Positions 22,034 to 34,000 of a stretch of DNA of 64,000 bases are shown piece by piece. The stretch is from Platanthera guangdongensis (taxonomy: Eukaryota > Streptophyta > Magnoliopsida > Asparagales > Orchidaceae), in assembly GCA_039583875.1 (NCBI GenBank), contig CM077158.1:233918453-233982452 (forward strand), read 5' to 3'. Numbering within the stretch: position 1 is the first letter of the stretch; each line of letters begins with the position of its first letter. The position numbers and the translations under genes are program-made. The notes under the pieces are model-generated. The model ran no database searches. It worked only from the letters and a program-made list of their open reading frames with translations, and had not been told where the DNA came from.

Positions 22034-25000
22034 GTAAAAATTCAACTCAACTGACTATGAAATTTACATTATTACTGCAAGTTGACACCTTTTTGCACTT
22101 TTAGTGTTTGCCCTAAAGCTCAGGCTGGGATTTTTGCAAATGGGAAAACAACAAATTCAAAAAGTATATTTACAAGCACCAATGATGTGTTGAAGGGCCT
22201 GGTTGAATGGCTATGTTCTCAGGTCAGCATTTGTGCCCAGTGAATGTTAGTATGGAGAAATTGTTAGATTGTTTTTACTTTCTAATGAATATATAATTAG
22301 GGTACATGGAATGATGAATTGAAATAAAAGAAAGCCTAAATTGATAGAGCGATCATTTATAGGTTAGAGAATAGATGCATTGGGCTCGACGTTGTCATAA
22401 ATTTGATCTTTATCAATATGCTTACTGTCAAGCACTCAAGCTTCTCACTTTATTTATTATTGTATAAATGTATTCGTTTGGCCATGTTGTATGTAATATT
22501 TAGCATAATTTTTGTTTGTGATGGAGGCGGGGATTTGATTTTCTCTAGAAATCTTCGAATCAATTTTTCTCTCACCTCGCCGACACTCTTAGAGCAAGAG
22601 AGACACACAACCCCATGGTGGAAAGAATATTGCTTTCATAGAATACATGTGTCATTTAATTCGAATGAATCCATAATTAGTCCATCTTATTTAGACTAAA
22701 ACAAAATTAAATATGCAAAAAATCATTGATCTTTTTTTAAATAATTTTTATTTAATTAAAATTAAATCTAGGAAGTCTTTCATGTTGAATTTTAGAACAA
22801 GATTTCATGGAGAAGGAGAGCGCTAGTATTAAACATTGAGAGATATACCCCCACCAAGATACAATTGAGGGATGGTTCTCTCGGGTGGACAAAGTTTGAT
22901 TCCAAACCCTAGAAGACAAAAATATATGAAGAGACATCCCTTATATAGAGATTCAACTCACATACATCACCAAAGTACCCCACTAACTCATGCGAATGAT
23001 CAGGTTACTGGGCGTGATCCGATAAAGGAAGACAAAGTTGGGTGATTAGGTCGATTGTTTCCCCTAGATCCCCTCGGTTGACCTATGGTGGAACAAGGGT
23101 TGGAGCCTATAAGTGGGGGTGACGTGATGGTGGTGAGTTGGAGCGAGGAGAGGGAGAACTCAGAGGGACAACTAAAGGACCTCCTGGGCATCGAAACCTA
23201 GTGGTCGAGCACTAAGAAGCTGCGATGGGAGGTGCTTAGCAAATAGCCGCTTGCAGTTGATGCAAGCAACAACCCTTGCAACTACCCTTGCAACTACTAG
23301 AGGGAGCGCGACTGTGAATGGGATCGGCATCCTACATGCTGGGTGCAACGTGAGAGGGAAAGGAGAGGGGGTTTGATGGGGAGACGAGGGATCCCTAACC
23401 TCCTGATGCCAAAATGATTAAATTAATTTTTGCATGCCCGATTCTCAATCCAAGTCGGGTATAAGTACATAAGTACAAATTAAAGGAATAATGAGTAGTT
23501 CGGACAAGCACGAACTTAAAAATAAATGTGACATAATGACAATGCAAAATTACTAAAATTAAATTAAATGCTGAAAATAAATATGGCGACGACGTGTCTA
23601 TGCCCTCCATTCTGGCCTAGGAATGAGTTTCGTGTCAAACAATGGGGTTTAATTTGTATTGGTGGTCATGAGATTTCCCACCTTGTTGGAAGTGTCAGGT
23701 GGTAAGCCACTGAGCTAATCTTCTCAAGCACTCATAATGACACATAATAGCGAGGAGAGAGCTTGTTGATCAGGCACCTGACGATTGTCGGTTGTCTATT
23801 TTGGTGCAGCTTCAACCACACCTAGGCATGCACCTCCAACTCCATTGATGCTTGCTCACCATCATAATATTTGTTGATTGATCTGCGATCGTAATCCGCC
23901 GCTCATCTTGCTGTACACATCATCTGGGGACAAATTCGAGGGAGTTCATCAATAGTTCCAAAGCAAAGAACAACTTAGCTGCAACACAAGAACATCTCCT
24001 CCAGACAATATTTGGCCCATGCTAGTGTGGGCCACCCAATATTTGTGGTTGGTCCCATACAGAGGCATCTAAATTACATATTTATACTTTTGTTGATAGC
24101 CTCTGTCTGGTCGTCATTTTCTATGTGGTAAGCGGATGGAATGGCCAGCTTGGTCCCAACTTTCTGCCAAGGCAGAACAACTTGCGCTTAGTCTGTGGAA
24201 ACTTTATCTGTTGGACACAATCGTCTCAAGAATCTCATGGAGGCGGACTATATACTTGAAGGAAGCGTGCATGACACTTGCCAGTTTTGTATGGGTGAAT
24301 CAAGGGATTGAAATATTCTCCATTCGAGAAGCGGTCTGCACTACCAAAGGACATTCTTGCCATGCGACTGAGATAACTCCTCAATGAAGTCCATGGAGAC
24401 CTTGATCCAAATGTATGTCGGAATGTGTTGGGGCTGCAATTACCCTGTCAATTGTTTTTGTAGGGTCTTGTTCTATTGGCAAGTGCATATGAGCTGCTTC
24501 CTTATCTATGCCATGCAGATCCTTCTAAAAGAAGTATGCTCGCACTCTCTGTTGAGTCATCTCAAACGCTCATGAATCGGTTTATGAGCAGTATTGTTGA
24601 TGAGTCAAACTAATGGAGATGTCGGTAGGAGTTAGATCTTCCTCTTGTATTGAATCAACCCTTTTGCAACTCAATAGGCTGGGTTCCCCTCAAGCCTCTA
24701 TGCGAGCCAATATCTTTGTCAATTGTTAAGATGGGGTTTGAACAGCCCTTCTTCCAAATGGACTCAAACAAGGCCAAGTGTGGATCTGAAATGGACAACA
24801 AGGTGCCTTCCTCAGCATGATGGGAAAGAACGTCAACCTCTCTGTGCTACTTCCCAATCCATTACTCCACGATGAAGCCAAACCACATAAGGATACTAAT
24901 CCAACACCATTGTATGTGCACCTTATGCTCCAAGAGGTATTTGAGATTGTACTGATCCATTTGGATGATGAAATGACCGCTCTGCAAATCCGGTTCCTAG

Positions 25001-28000
25001 TGTCACACTGCCTTAACGAGTCTGATCAGTTCCCACTCTTAGGAGGACAACTTCATTTGACACGCCTTCAATTTGTTGTTGGAAAAAGCAATACAGGTCT
25101 CCCTCCGCTAAAGAACCGTGCCAATCCCCCGTCCCAACTCATCAGTCTTTACAAAAAGTCTTGTGTGAGGTCCAAGAGCTATAGGACTAGGGCGGCTGCG
25201 ATGGTTACTTTCGAGGGTAGGAACAGTTGTTTCTTCCGCCAACTCTCCACTGAGGCCAATTTGCCAAGGTCTATTGAGACACTATAGTTGTGGACAATAT
25301 GGCCCAAATAGGCCACCTACTCGCTGCCAAAGGTACACTTGGAGCGCTTGCGGAACAATTGATGGTTGTGGGGAACTTCACAGACATACATGATAGAGAT
25401 GCTTGGCCCAAGTGAAGTTGTAGATCAAAATGTCGCCAAAGAAAACAACTACAAACTTGGTGAGGGTACCTCATTCATCAATGTATGGAAATTTGACGAT
25501 ACATTCGACAACCCAAATGACATAATCAAAAAATCGAAGTAGCGGTGGTTGGTGTAGGAGGTTGTTTTCTCCACATCATTGACATGCATGCTGATATGGT
25601 GATAGCCAACATGCGGGTCCAAATTCACAAATAGGCATGCTCCTTGTTATTAGACGCATTTACATTAGTCCCACATTATGTACCGCTACGGTTATGTTAC
25701 TTCATTTTGTTATAAATAAAGGGTGAGACCTCAACATGAGGTACTCAGTTTTTCTCTCAAATCCCGTAACATGGTATCAGAGCATAAAAACTAGGGTTTC
25801 TTTTTTCCTCTGTTGCTCGATCCCGCACGCCTTGTTCGCTCCCGCTCGACATCGCACTCACGCCTCTCCGCTCCGCACGCCGCTCCCGCTCCGCTCGACC
25901 TCTTCTGCTCGTCTTACAGACACGACGACGGCATGCCTCCGGCGAGGTGATGTCGGTCGTCTACCCTGGATGCGCCGAGACTGCCTGCCGCTGTTGCTGC
26001 CTGCCGTAGCCCCTACCAGCGCCGCCTCCTGCGGCCTCTACTGTCGTTGATCTGGATGCGCCGAGACTGCCTGTCGCCGCTGCTGCCTCCCGTAGCCCCT
26101 ACCGGCGCCGCCTCCTGCAGCCTCTACTGTCACTGATTGGGATCCGGCGCCTTCGTGTTTTTGCTTGATCTCTTTCGGCTGCTCCTACTCCTTTGTTCTT
26201 AGCCATGGATTCCTCTATAACAAATACCGCTCCACCGCTGGTTCCCTCCAGGGATTCCCCTAACTCCTTTCCTCCAAACGCGAGGATTGCCACCACGATC
26301 CTTACCTCCTCCAATTTCCAGTTATGGAAGAAGGGGGTTTCTATGTCTCTTGCAGGCATCCTCCGTACACACCATCTTACTCGTCTCCCAACCCATGCAG
26401 TGGGGAGTACCGAACATGACGACTGGTATAATGATGATTGTCGCATCTTTTCTCTTCCCTTGAGTTCTATGGATCCCTCCGTCCAACAAATGTGCAAGAA
26501 CTGCGACAACACCAAAGAACTATGGGACACTTCACATGATCTTCTCTCAGACGAACAACCTCTCTCGTCTTGGTGAACTCTTTCCCAAGATCGCTAAACT
26601 ACGCCAAGGCACGCGTCCTGTTACAGAGTACTTTGCCGAATGGAAGGTTCTCGCCGATGAGATCTTGGACCTTTGGGAGATTCCCTCTATCAGGGAAGGA
26701 CATCAGGCTCAACGTGAACACCTTGTGCTCTTATGGCTATTGAATGGATTGGATCCTCACTTCTCCAGAACGAAGACTGAAATGCTCGTCAGTCCTACTA
26801 CACTTCATCGGCTTACTAAGGCTGGCTCTATAGGTACCTCGTCATCTGCTCTACATACGTCCTCCGGCGAGTCGATGGCTCTTGCCTCACGAGGAGGAGG
26901 TAGGGGAGCTAGTCGGGGGGGCCGCTCTGGCCGTGATCGTGGCTCGGACACGAGACATTATGCCCATTGCGGGCGTCCGGAACATACAAAGGATACATGT
27001 TGGCTGATTCATGGGAAGCCAGAATGGGCCTCCAAACCTCCTCCATCTCGGTCGGCACACCTGGCTGACTCTACTATTGTACCTCTGGGATCGCGCACTG
27101 TTGAAATATCTGAAGATGAGTATCGACGCCTGTAGGCTCTACACGTTGACTCACCGACTCCTAGTGTGGTTGTGGCTCAAACCATTCAACCTATTTGTAC
27201 CTCACAACGACCGGTCCAGTGGCTTGTTGATTCTGGCGCTTCTGATCACCTGACTAGTTCCTCAGGTATCTTACACTCATACAAACCTCATAGTGGAGCC
27301 TTGATTACTGTTGCAGATGGCTTCACTGTACCTATTGTTGGGTTTGGTAGCTGCAATGTGACACCTGCCATGCCACTCTCCTCAGTGACGCTTGTCCCTC
27401 AATCTGCCTACAATCTCCTGTCTGTTAGTAACCTTACAACTGATTTGAATTGTATTGATATATTTACCTCTTCTGGTTGCATTTTTCAGGAACAGTCGAC
27501 GAGCTGTATTATTGGTAGAGGGAAGCTGCGTGGTGGTGTCTATGTCCTGGATGAAGTCTCCCACCTTGCTTGCTCCGCGGCCTCCACCGAACTCCTGGAT
27601 CTTCATTCTCGTCATGGTCATCCGTCTATGCAGGTCATGCGTCGTCTGTATCCTAAGCTTGAGAAAGTTTCCCATCTCAATTGTGAGTCTTGTTTGTTTG
27701 CTAAACTCCACAGAGTTAGTTATAGTCCTCGTCTTGATGTTCGTGCTTCTGCACCTTTTGATTTACTTCATTCAGATATTTGGGGACCGTGCCCTGTCCC
27801 TACGTTGTTAGGGCCCAAGCAGTATGTCACTTTCATTGATGATTTTTCTCGTACAACTTGGGTGTATCTAATGAAAAATCGTTCTGAGTTACCTTCTATT
27901 TTTCAGCATTTATGGAATGAAATATTTACTCAATTTTTTGTCTGTATTAAGTGTCTCTGTACTAATAATGGTTGGGAATACCTGTCTCGGTCCATGTCTC

Positions 28001-31000
28001 TCTTTCTTTTTGACAAAGACATCATCCACCAAACTAGTTGTCTGGCTACCCTCAACAGAATGGTGTTGCCGAACGTAAGAATCGACATCTCCTTAAAGTC
28101 ACCCGGGCAAGCCTTCACCACAGACACGTACCCAACCACTTCTGGGGTGATGTCGTACTCACTACTGCCTATCTTATTAATCATCTTCCCACTCACATCC
28201 TTCAGGGGGAGAAATCCTACCACACTCTTTATCCTGACCATCACGGTCACCCCCTTCCCTTGAAGGTCTTTGGGTGTGTTTGCTATGTTCGGGACGCTCG
28301 TCTCTCTGTCTCCAAACCTGATTCTCGTGCCCTGAAATGCATCTTCCTCGGCTACTCTCGAAACACTAAAGGATATCGGTGTTACTCTCCTGATCTCCGC
28401 CGATACATTCTTTCCTCTGATGTCGTCTTCTGGGAGACAGACCCGTATCCCTTTCCTGGATCCTCCCATCCTGATCCCTCTCTCGATACTCTCTTGGTCC
28501 CTAGGCACGACCCTGCTATCATTTCACCGACTGATCTGTTCTCCCCTCTGTGGGGGCAGGTTTTCTCCCGTCGCTCTTCTGCTAGTACAGTGGTGCCACC
28601 ACCTCAGCCTACCTCGGTTCCCGATGATACGACGACTGTTCCTCCGGAAGACCTTGCTACTCCCCCTACTACTATCACGCCAGCCAGCCCAAAGGTTCCT
28701 TTTGCACTCCAAAAAGGAGTTCGGGCGTGTCGGGAGCAGCAAATGTATGTTAGCTCGTACTAGGGCTTGTCTGCATCTCATATAGCGCTGCACTCGACTC
28801 TCGCTCAATATCGTCTACCCTCTATCGTGGCGGAGGCTAAGGCTCATCCTGGTTGGGTGGCAGGCATGCATGATGAATTGAACGCTCTCCAACAGAATCA
28901 TACATGGGATCTGGTTCCCTTACCTTCCGGTAAGAAGGCAATTGAATGCAAATGGATCTACTCTGTCAAGGTGCATGCAGACGGTTCTCTGGACTGCCTG
29001 AAAGCCCGATTGGTTGTCAAAGGTTATGCTCAGACTTATGGCGTGGACTATGATGAAATATTCGCTCCTGTTGCGAAGTTGTCCTCTCTTCTCATCCTAC
29101 TCTCTCGCCGCCTTCCACCAGTGGACATTACACCAGTTGGATATCAAGAATGCTTTTATCCAGAGGCTCCTAGATGAAGAAGTGTATATGGAGCAACCAC
29201 CTGGGTTCGTTGCTGAGGGGGAGCGTACCAAGGTCTGTCGTCTCCTCGCCTCCCTATATGGATTGAAGCAATCCCCTCAGGCTTGGTTTGCTCGGTTCTG
29301 AGCCGTTGTAACCCAGTTCGGGCTTACCAAGAGTACTAAAGACTTGTCTCTCTTCTATCAGAACTCGGCTGGTACTATTCTGCTACTGGTATATGTTGAT
29401 GATATTGTTATCACAGGCAGCAACTCTGAAAGAATATCAAATCTCAAAGCATTCTTACACTCTAATTTTCAAACAAAAGATCTGACCACATTGCGGTATT
29501 TCCTTGGGATTGAGGTGACTCAAGATGACCACTCTCTCTTTATTTGCCAACACAAATATGCTCTCGATCTTCTATCTGACCTTGGGATGACTGACTGTGG
29601 CCATATGGATTCCCCACTGGAACCAGGAGAAAAGAGTTTTCATGCCGAAAGCAAACTGTTTGATTCACCAGAGAAGTACCGTCGAATAGTTGGAAAATTA
29701 AACTACCTTACCATGACTCGTCCAGACATTGCTTGCGTGGTAAGTAAGGTCAGTCAGTTCATGGCGGCCCCAACTATGTCTCAGTGGGATTCTGTTCTTC
29801 GGATTGTCAGATATGTGAAGAAGGATCTTGGTTTGGGAATTGCATATAAGAGTCGAGGTCATTCCAATCTAGAGGCATACAGTGATTCTGACTGGGCGGA
29901 ATGCTTAGCCACTCGAAAGTCAACCACGGGATTCACTGTCTTTATGGGTGGTGATGAGTCCAAGTTATATACATATTTTTGGACTCATCTGGGCTAGTTT
30001 TCTCGTTGATGCACTACACTTTAGAGTCATAATTGTTCATATTTGTTATTATGTTCATTCCATGTTAAGTGCATTTTTGGCCCGTTTTCAGTGTGATTCT
30101 GTAGTTTTTATACTTTTGCCCTACTTGGTGTTTTTCTGTGTCTGGAGAATGTGGAATGCCCATTTCGGTGGCTCTTCTGTTTTTGCTACAGGTACAAGGG
30201 TCGTGTGTGTGTTCCGGGATCGTTTGGGAATGTTTTCCGCCTAAGGGCCACTGATCGTGCGTTTTTGCACGCGCACGGTCAGTGGACTCCTTCGTGCACG
30301 ACCGCTGGTCGTGCGCGGTCTGTTCATCGAACCCCAAACGGTACAGGAATACTGCGCACGATGATTGGTTGTGAGCCACTGATCGTGCACACTATTCTCC
30401 ATTTTTACCAAGTTCTGTCTGGGGCAATCGCAGGATCATTGGACATAGTGCGCACGACCTCTGGTCGTGCGCCACTGCTCGTGCGCGTTTATTCTATTTT
30501 TCTGGAGTTCTGCCACTGCTAATCGCACGATCAGTAGATCCAGTGCGCACGACCTCTGGTCGTGCGCCACTGATCGTGCACTCTGTTTTTCTGCTGCAGT
30601 ATTTAATCCCGTGCTCCGCGAATTAGGGCAACATCGTTTCATTTTCCGCCACGCTGCTGCGCGCGAAGCGCCGTTTCTCATCCCCGCGGGTCCTCCACTC
30701 ATCTCCACCCTCCGGGAAGCTTTCTCCGGCGATCCGAAGCCATCTTCAACCCTTCGGAGAGTTTCCGGCCACCAACAGTGTGCAACAGAGAACTTTTGGT
30801 GCAAGTCATTAGGGCAAAAGGGAGAAAGGATTGAAGGAAAGGGAAGAAGACGGAGGAAGACGAGTGGATTGACAACCCATTTGCCTCCGGAAGCAACCAC
30901 TTTCAGAGTCGAGAAGTGGACTGACAACCCCCCACTCCGACCAAGAATCACGACCAGGCTTTCCCCTTTTTCGGTTTATTCTACCTCTTTTCCTTAGTGG

Positions 31001-34000
31001 ATTGTACTTTAAAGCTTGTAATGAACTTTAACTTGCTTTTATGTGTCTATGAATGAAGTTTGCTTGGGTTAATTACATCCTCTTTTGTTAGTTGTGATGC
31101 ACTCGCCTCCATTCACATCCACTCCACTCGCGCACTAGAACGACTCTAGCAAAGGCTAGTGTTGGTGGTTGAAGAGGTGATTGCGACCCTCACACTCCGC
31201 ACTTGTGTTCATTCCATCCGCTTGCTTTTCGTCCATCCTCCTCACAAAGCACGGCATAGCGGCCTGCACTAGTTCCATCCATCAAGCGAAGCGGTGCTTA
31301 CGACCCGCATTAGTTCTCTTTTTGTTTTGATAGAATTAGGAATCCAAAACCAACCCCCTGTATTGTTTCGTTTAACTCTTAGTAACGATCTTTCTGCAAC
31401 GCTATCACGTACTCATCCTGCATTCCCTCGAGATCGACCTTCGGGGAAGTTATTCCCAAAATTATTACTTGACATCGACCGGTGCACTTGCCAACGCATC
31501 AAGTTTTTGACGCCGTTGCCGGGAAATGCGGACGTATTGTTGATTTGTGTTGTGTTATGAGAGTTACGATAGAGTTGCTTTTTTTTCGAATTTGTTTTAT
31601 CCCAGTCTATTTTTGTTTTTTTATGTCGGTTGGAATTGTTAGATTTTTATTGAGAATCTATGCAAGTTAGTTTAATGCTGAAAATTTGTGATCTCTGCAA
31701 TGTGGGCAAGTTTTAATATCTGTTGCCGCTGGTGTGGAGATATCTCTCATGCAAGTGATAGATGTCCTAAGGAGTATGGTAGCCAATACACTCAAGGATC
31801 TACATATGGAGCACTAACCTCATCTGGTACTCGATATGCTAGACATAAGCCTGTTAGCTACTCATCCGCGCTTTCATTGTCGCACTACTTTCATTCGGCA
31901 TCAGTACCTGTTGTACAGACAAAGCCGGCTAAGCAGTGTTTATTTTGTCGGAGTTGGGATCACTCTTTGAAAGAGTGTGCTGCTTATTTGGCACAGTTGG
32001 AGGAGGATGATGAACCAGATGTTCAAATTGTCTCCACTGCGACAACTTGCAGCACCCCTTCTGTATCTGGGTACATACTAGTGTCACCTTCGGATTTTGA
32101 AGTGAGAAATACTAGTATTTGCACAAATACAAGTGTTGATCTAAATCCTAACACGGATGTTTTTACTCCTGATGTACATATATCATCTTGTATGGAGTTT
32201 GCTAGTTGTGAGGAGCCTATGTTTGATTTTTTTGCGAGCACTGCTCCTCTATCCTCTACCTTGCATAGTATTCTTTCTGTTTCTGACACCGTTGTGGAGG
32301 TTGATTCGCAGGGAGCAGCTGGTGTTTGTAGCATTATGCCAGATCCAGTCGAGGAGGACATCTGCATGGCCGAAGTTGCTGCCTCAGTCCCATGTAAGGA
32401 AGTCCAATGCACGGACGAGACGGATGCAGCTCTAGCACATTCTTGCACCAGCCTAGACTGCTGTGTAGATCCACCCACAATTCCACCGATGGGAGATGAC
32501 ACCGGGATCATCCCCAAGATTGAGGTTACTTTTTGTCATTCTTCTAATTTATTTCCTAACCCCGCTCTCGTGCCTACTTCTCTGCAGGAGCACATCGTGG
32601 AACCGGCCGACTTAATGCAAGGGCCTGTAATACAGTCTAACATTGATGGAGATCGGGTGCAGGTGGAGTTAGATTCGTCGAGCTTCACAACATTTATTCT
32701 ACCCATGCCTGATGTTCAAGACAGGGATATCTACACAGGTATGTGGGTATTCATTCTGTCGTCGTTTCGGTACCCGTTACCGAAACGTGAACTTGAACAA
32801 CTGCCGGAGCACTTCAAATTTCATACGCCCATCAGTTAAAAGAGTGCATGGTTCTTGAATAAGTCCTGTTGGGAGACAATAAACCCATCAGTTATCTAGA
32901 TTAGTATTTTTTAAAAAATGTATGTACTTTCTATATGTGTATTTCTATTTTCTTATTTTGCGTATGATCTCTAATTCGCAGGTGCTGGAAATTTTTGAAG
33001 CGCAGCAGACCTGCCGCTATCGGACAACCACGCAGCACGACTGGTATGCTTAGTTTTGAGCATAGGTACTTCTTACCCCTAACTTTTTATATTATTTGGA
33101 GTGTTTAGTTTTATTAGTGTCGCATTCAAGTCTGGGGGAGAGAGCATGTCTTTGGTCACTACACGAGCACACATTTTTTTTGCATACCGGTTGTTTTTTA
33201 TTTATTTCAAAATCACTGTAGCACACATTGAATCATCCACTTGAGCGCGATCTTATCCACGCCCGCGGCTCGAGTCAAATGCATTGCTTGTGTTTAAACT
33301 TTAAAATAGTGGTGCTGGCTTAGGATTTTAGGATAAAGTAGTGCAAAACTCGTGCAGTGCTCCTAATCGAGTACTCATGGTCTATGTAGAAATAGTATAG
33401 ATTTAATTTTTCTTTATGCTTGTAGATTTATACTTTTTCTACATATGTAAATATTGTTTGTAGTACTCAAAAATGTTGAATCTGGTGAAATCGAACGGTA
33501 GTGTAGGGATGTGTGTAGCTGTCACTAGACTCGTTTTGCTCGAGTCGGGAGGAAGGATCATCTTTCTCGGTGGCTAAGAACTTGTCTCAAGCTACTCTCG
33601 AAGCATTGGTGCATGGTTAGTCAAGCGTAAGCGTGAAGTAGGCCATCAATTTGGCTAGTTTGAGCCTTGTTTACCTTGTCCTAGATGTTAAATGTTGCAA
33701 GCCAAGTTTGTGCCAACCCCTCCTTTGATTCAGCTCCACCTTCATTCACCAAAGCCTAAAGTCAATCCTCCTATCGCAACCAAATCCATGAGCTCCAATG
33801 AATTTAAAATTTTGACGGGGTGTGATGCGTGAAATTCTTGTGATGTGGAAGATGAATACAAGAAAGTTTATTTGCTAAAAAGTTGGGGATTGCAAAAGAA
33901 AAAGAAAAAAAGAAAAAGGAGAGAATTGAAAGAGAAAATTTTAAAAAAAGAATTACAATGAGAAATGGAATCCCCATCTTGTTTATCTTGATATTGGTCG

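Noticed and set aside
30436..30997. Overlapping ORFs of 171 and 176 codons in the E LTR
   Set aside because: They arise from the palindromic GC-rich array, have no known domain, and are not kept open in the other LTR.
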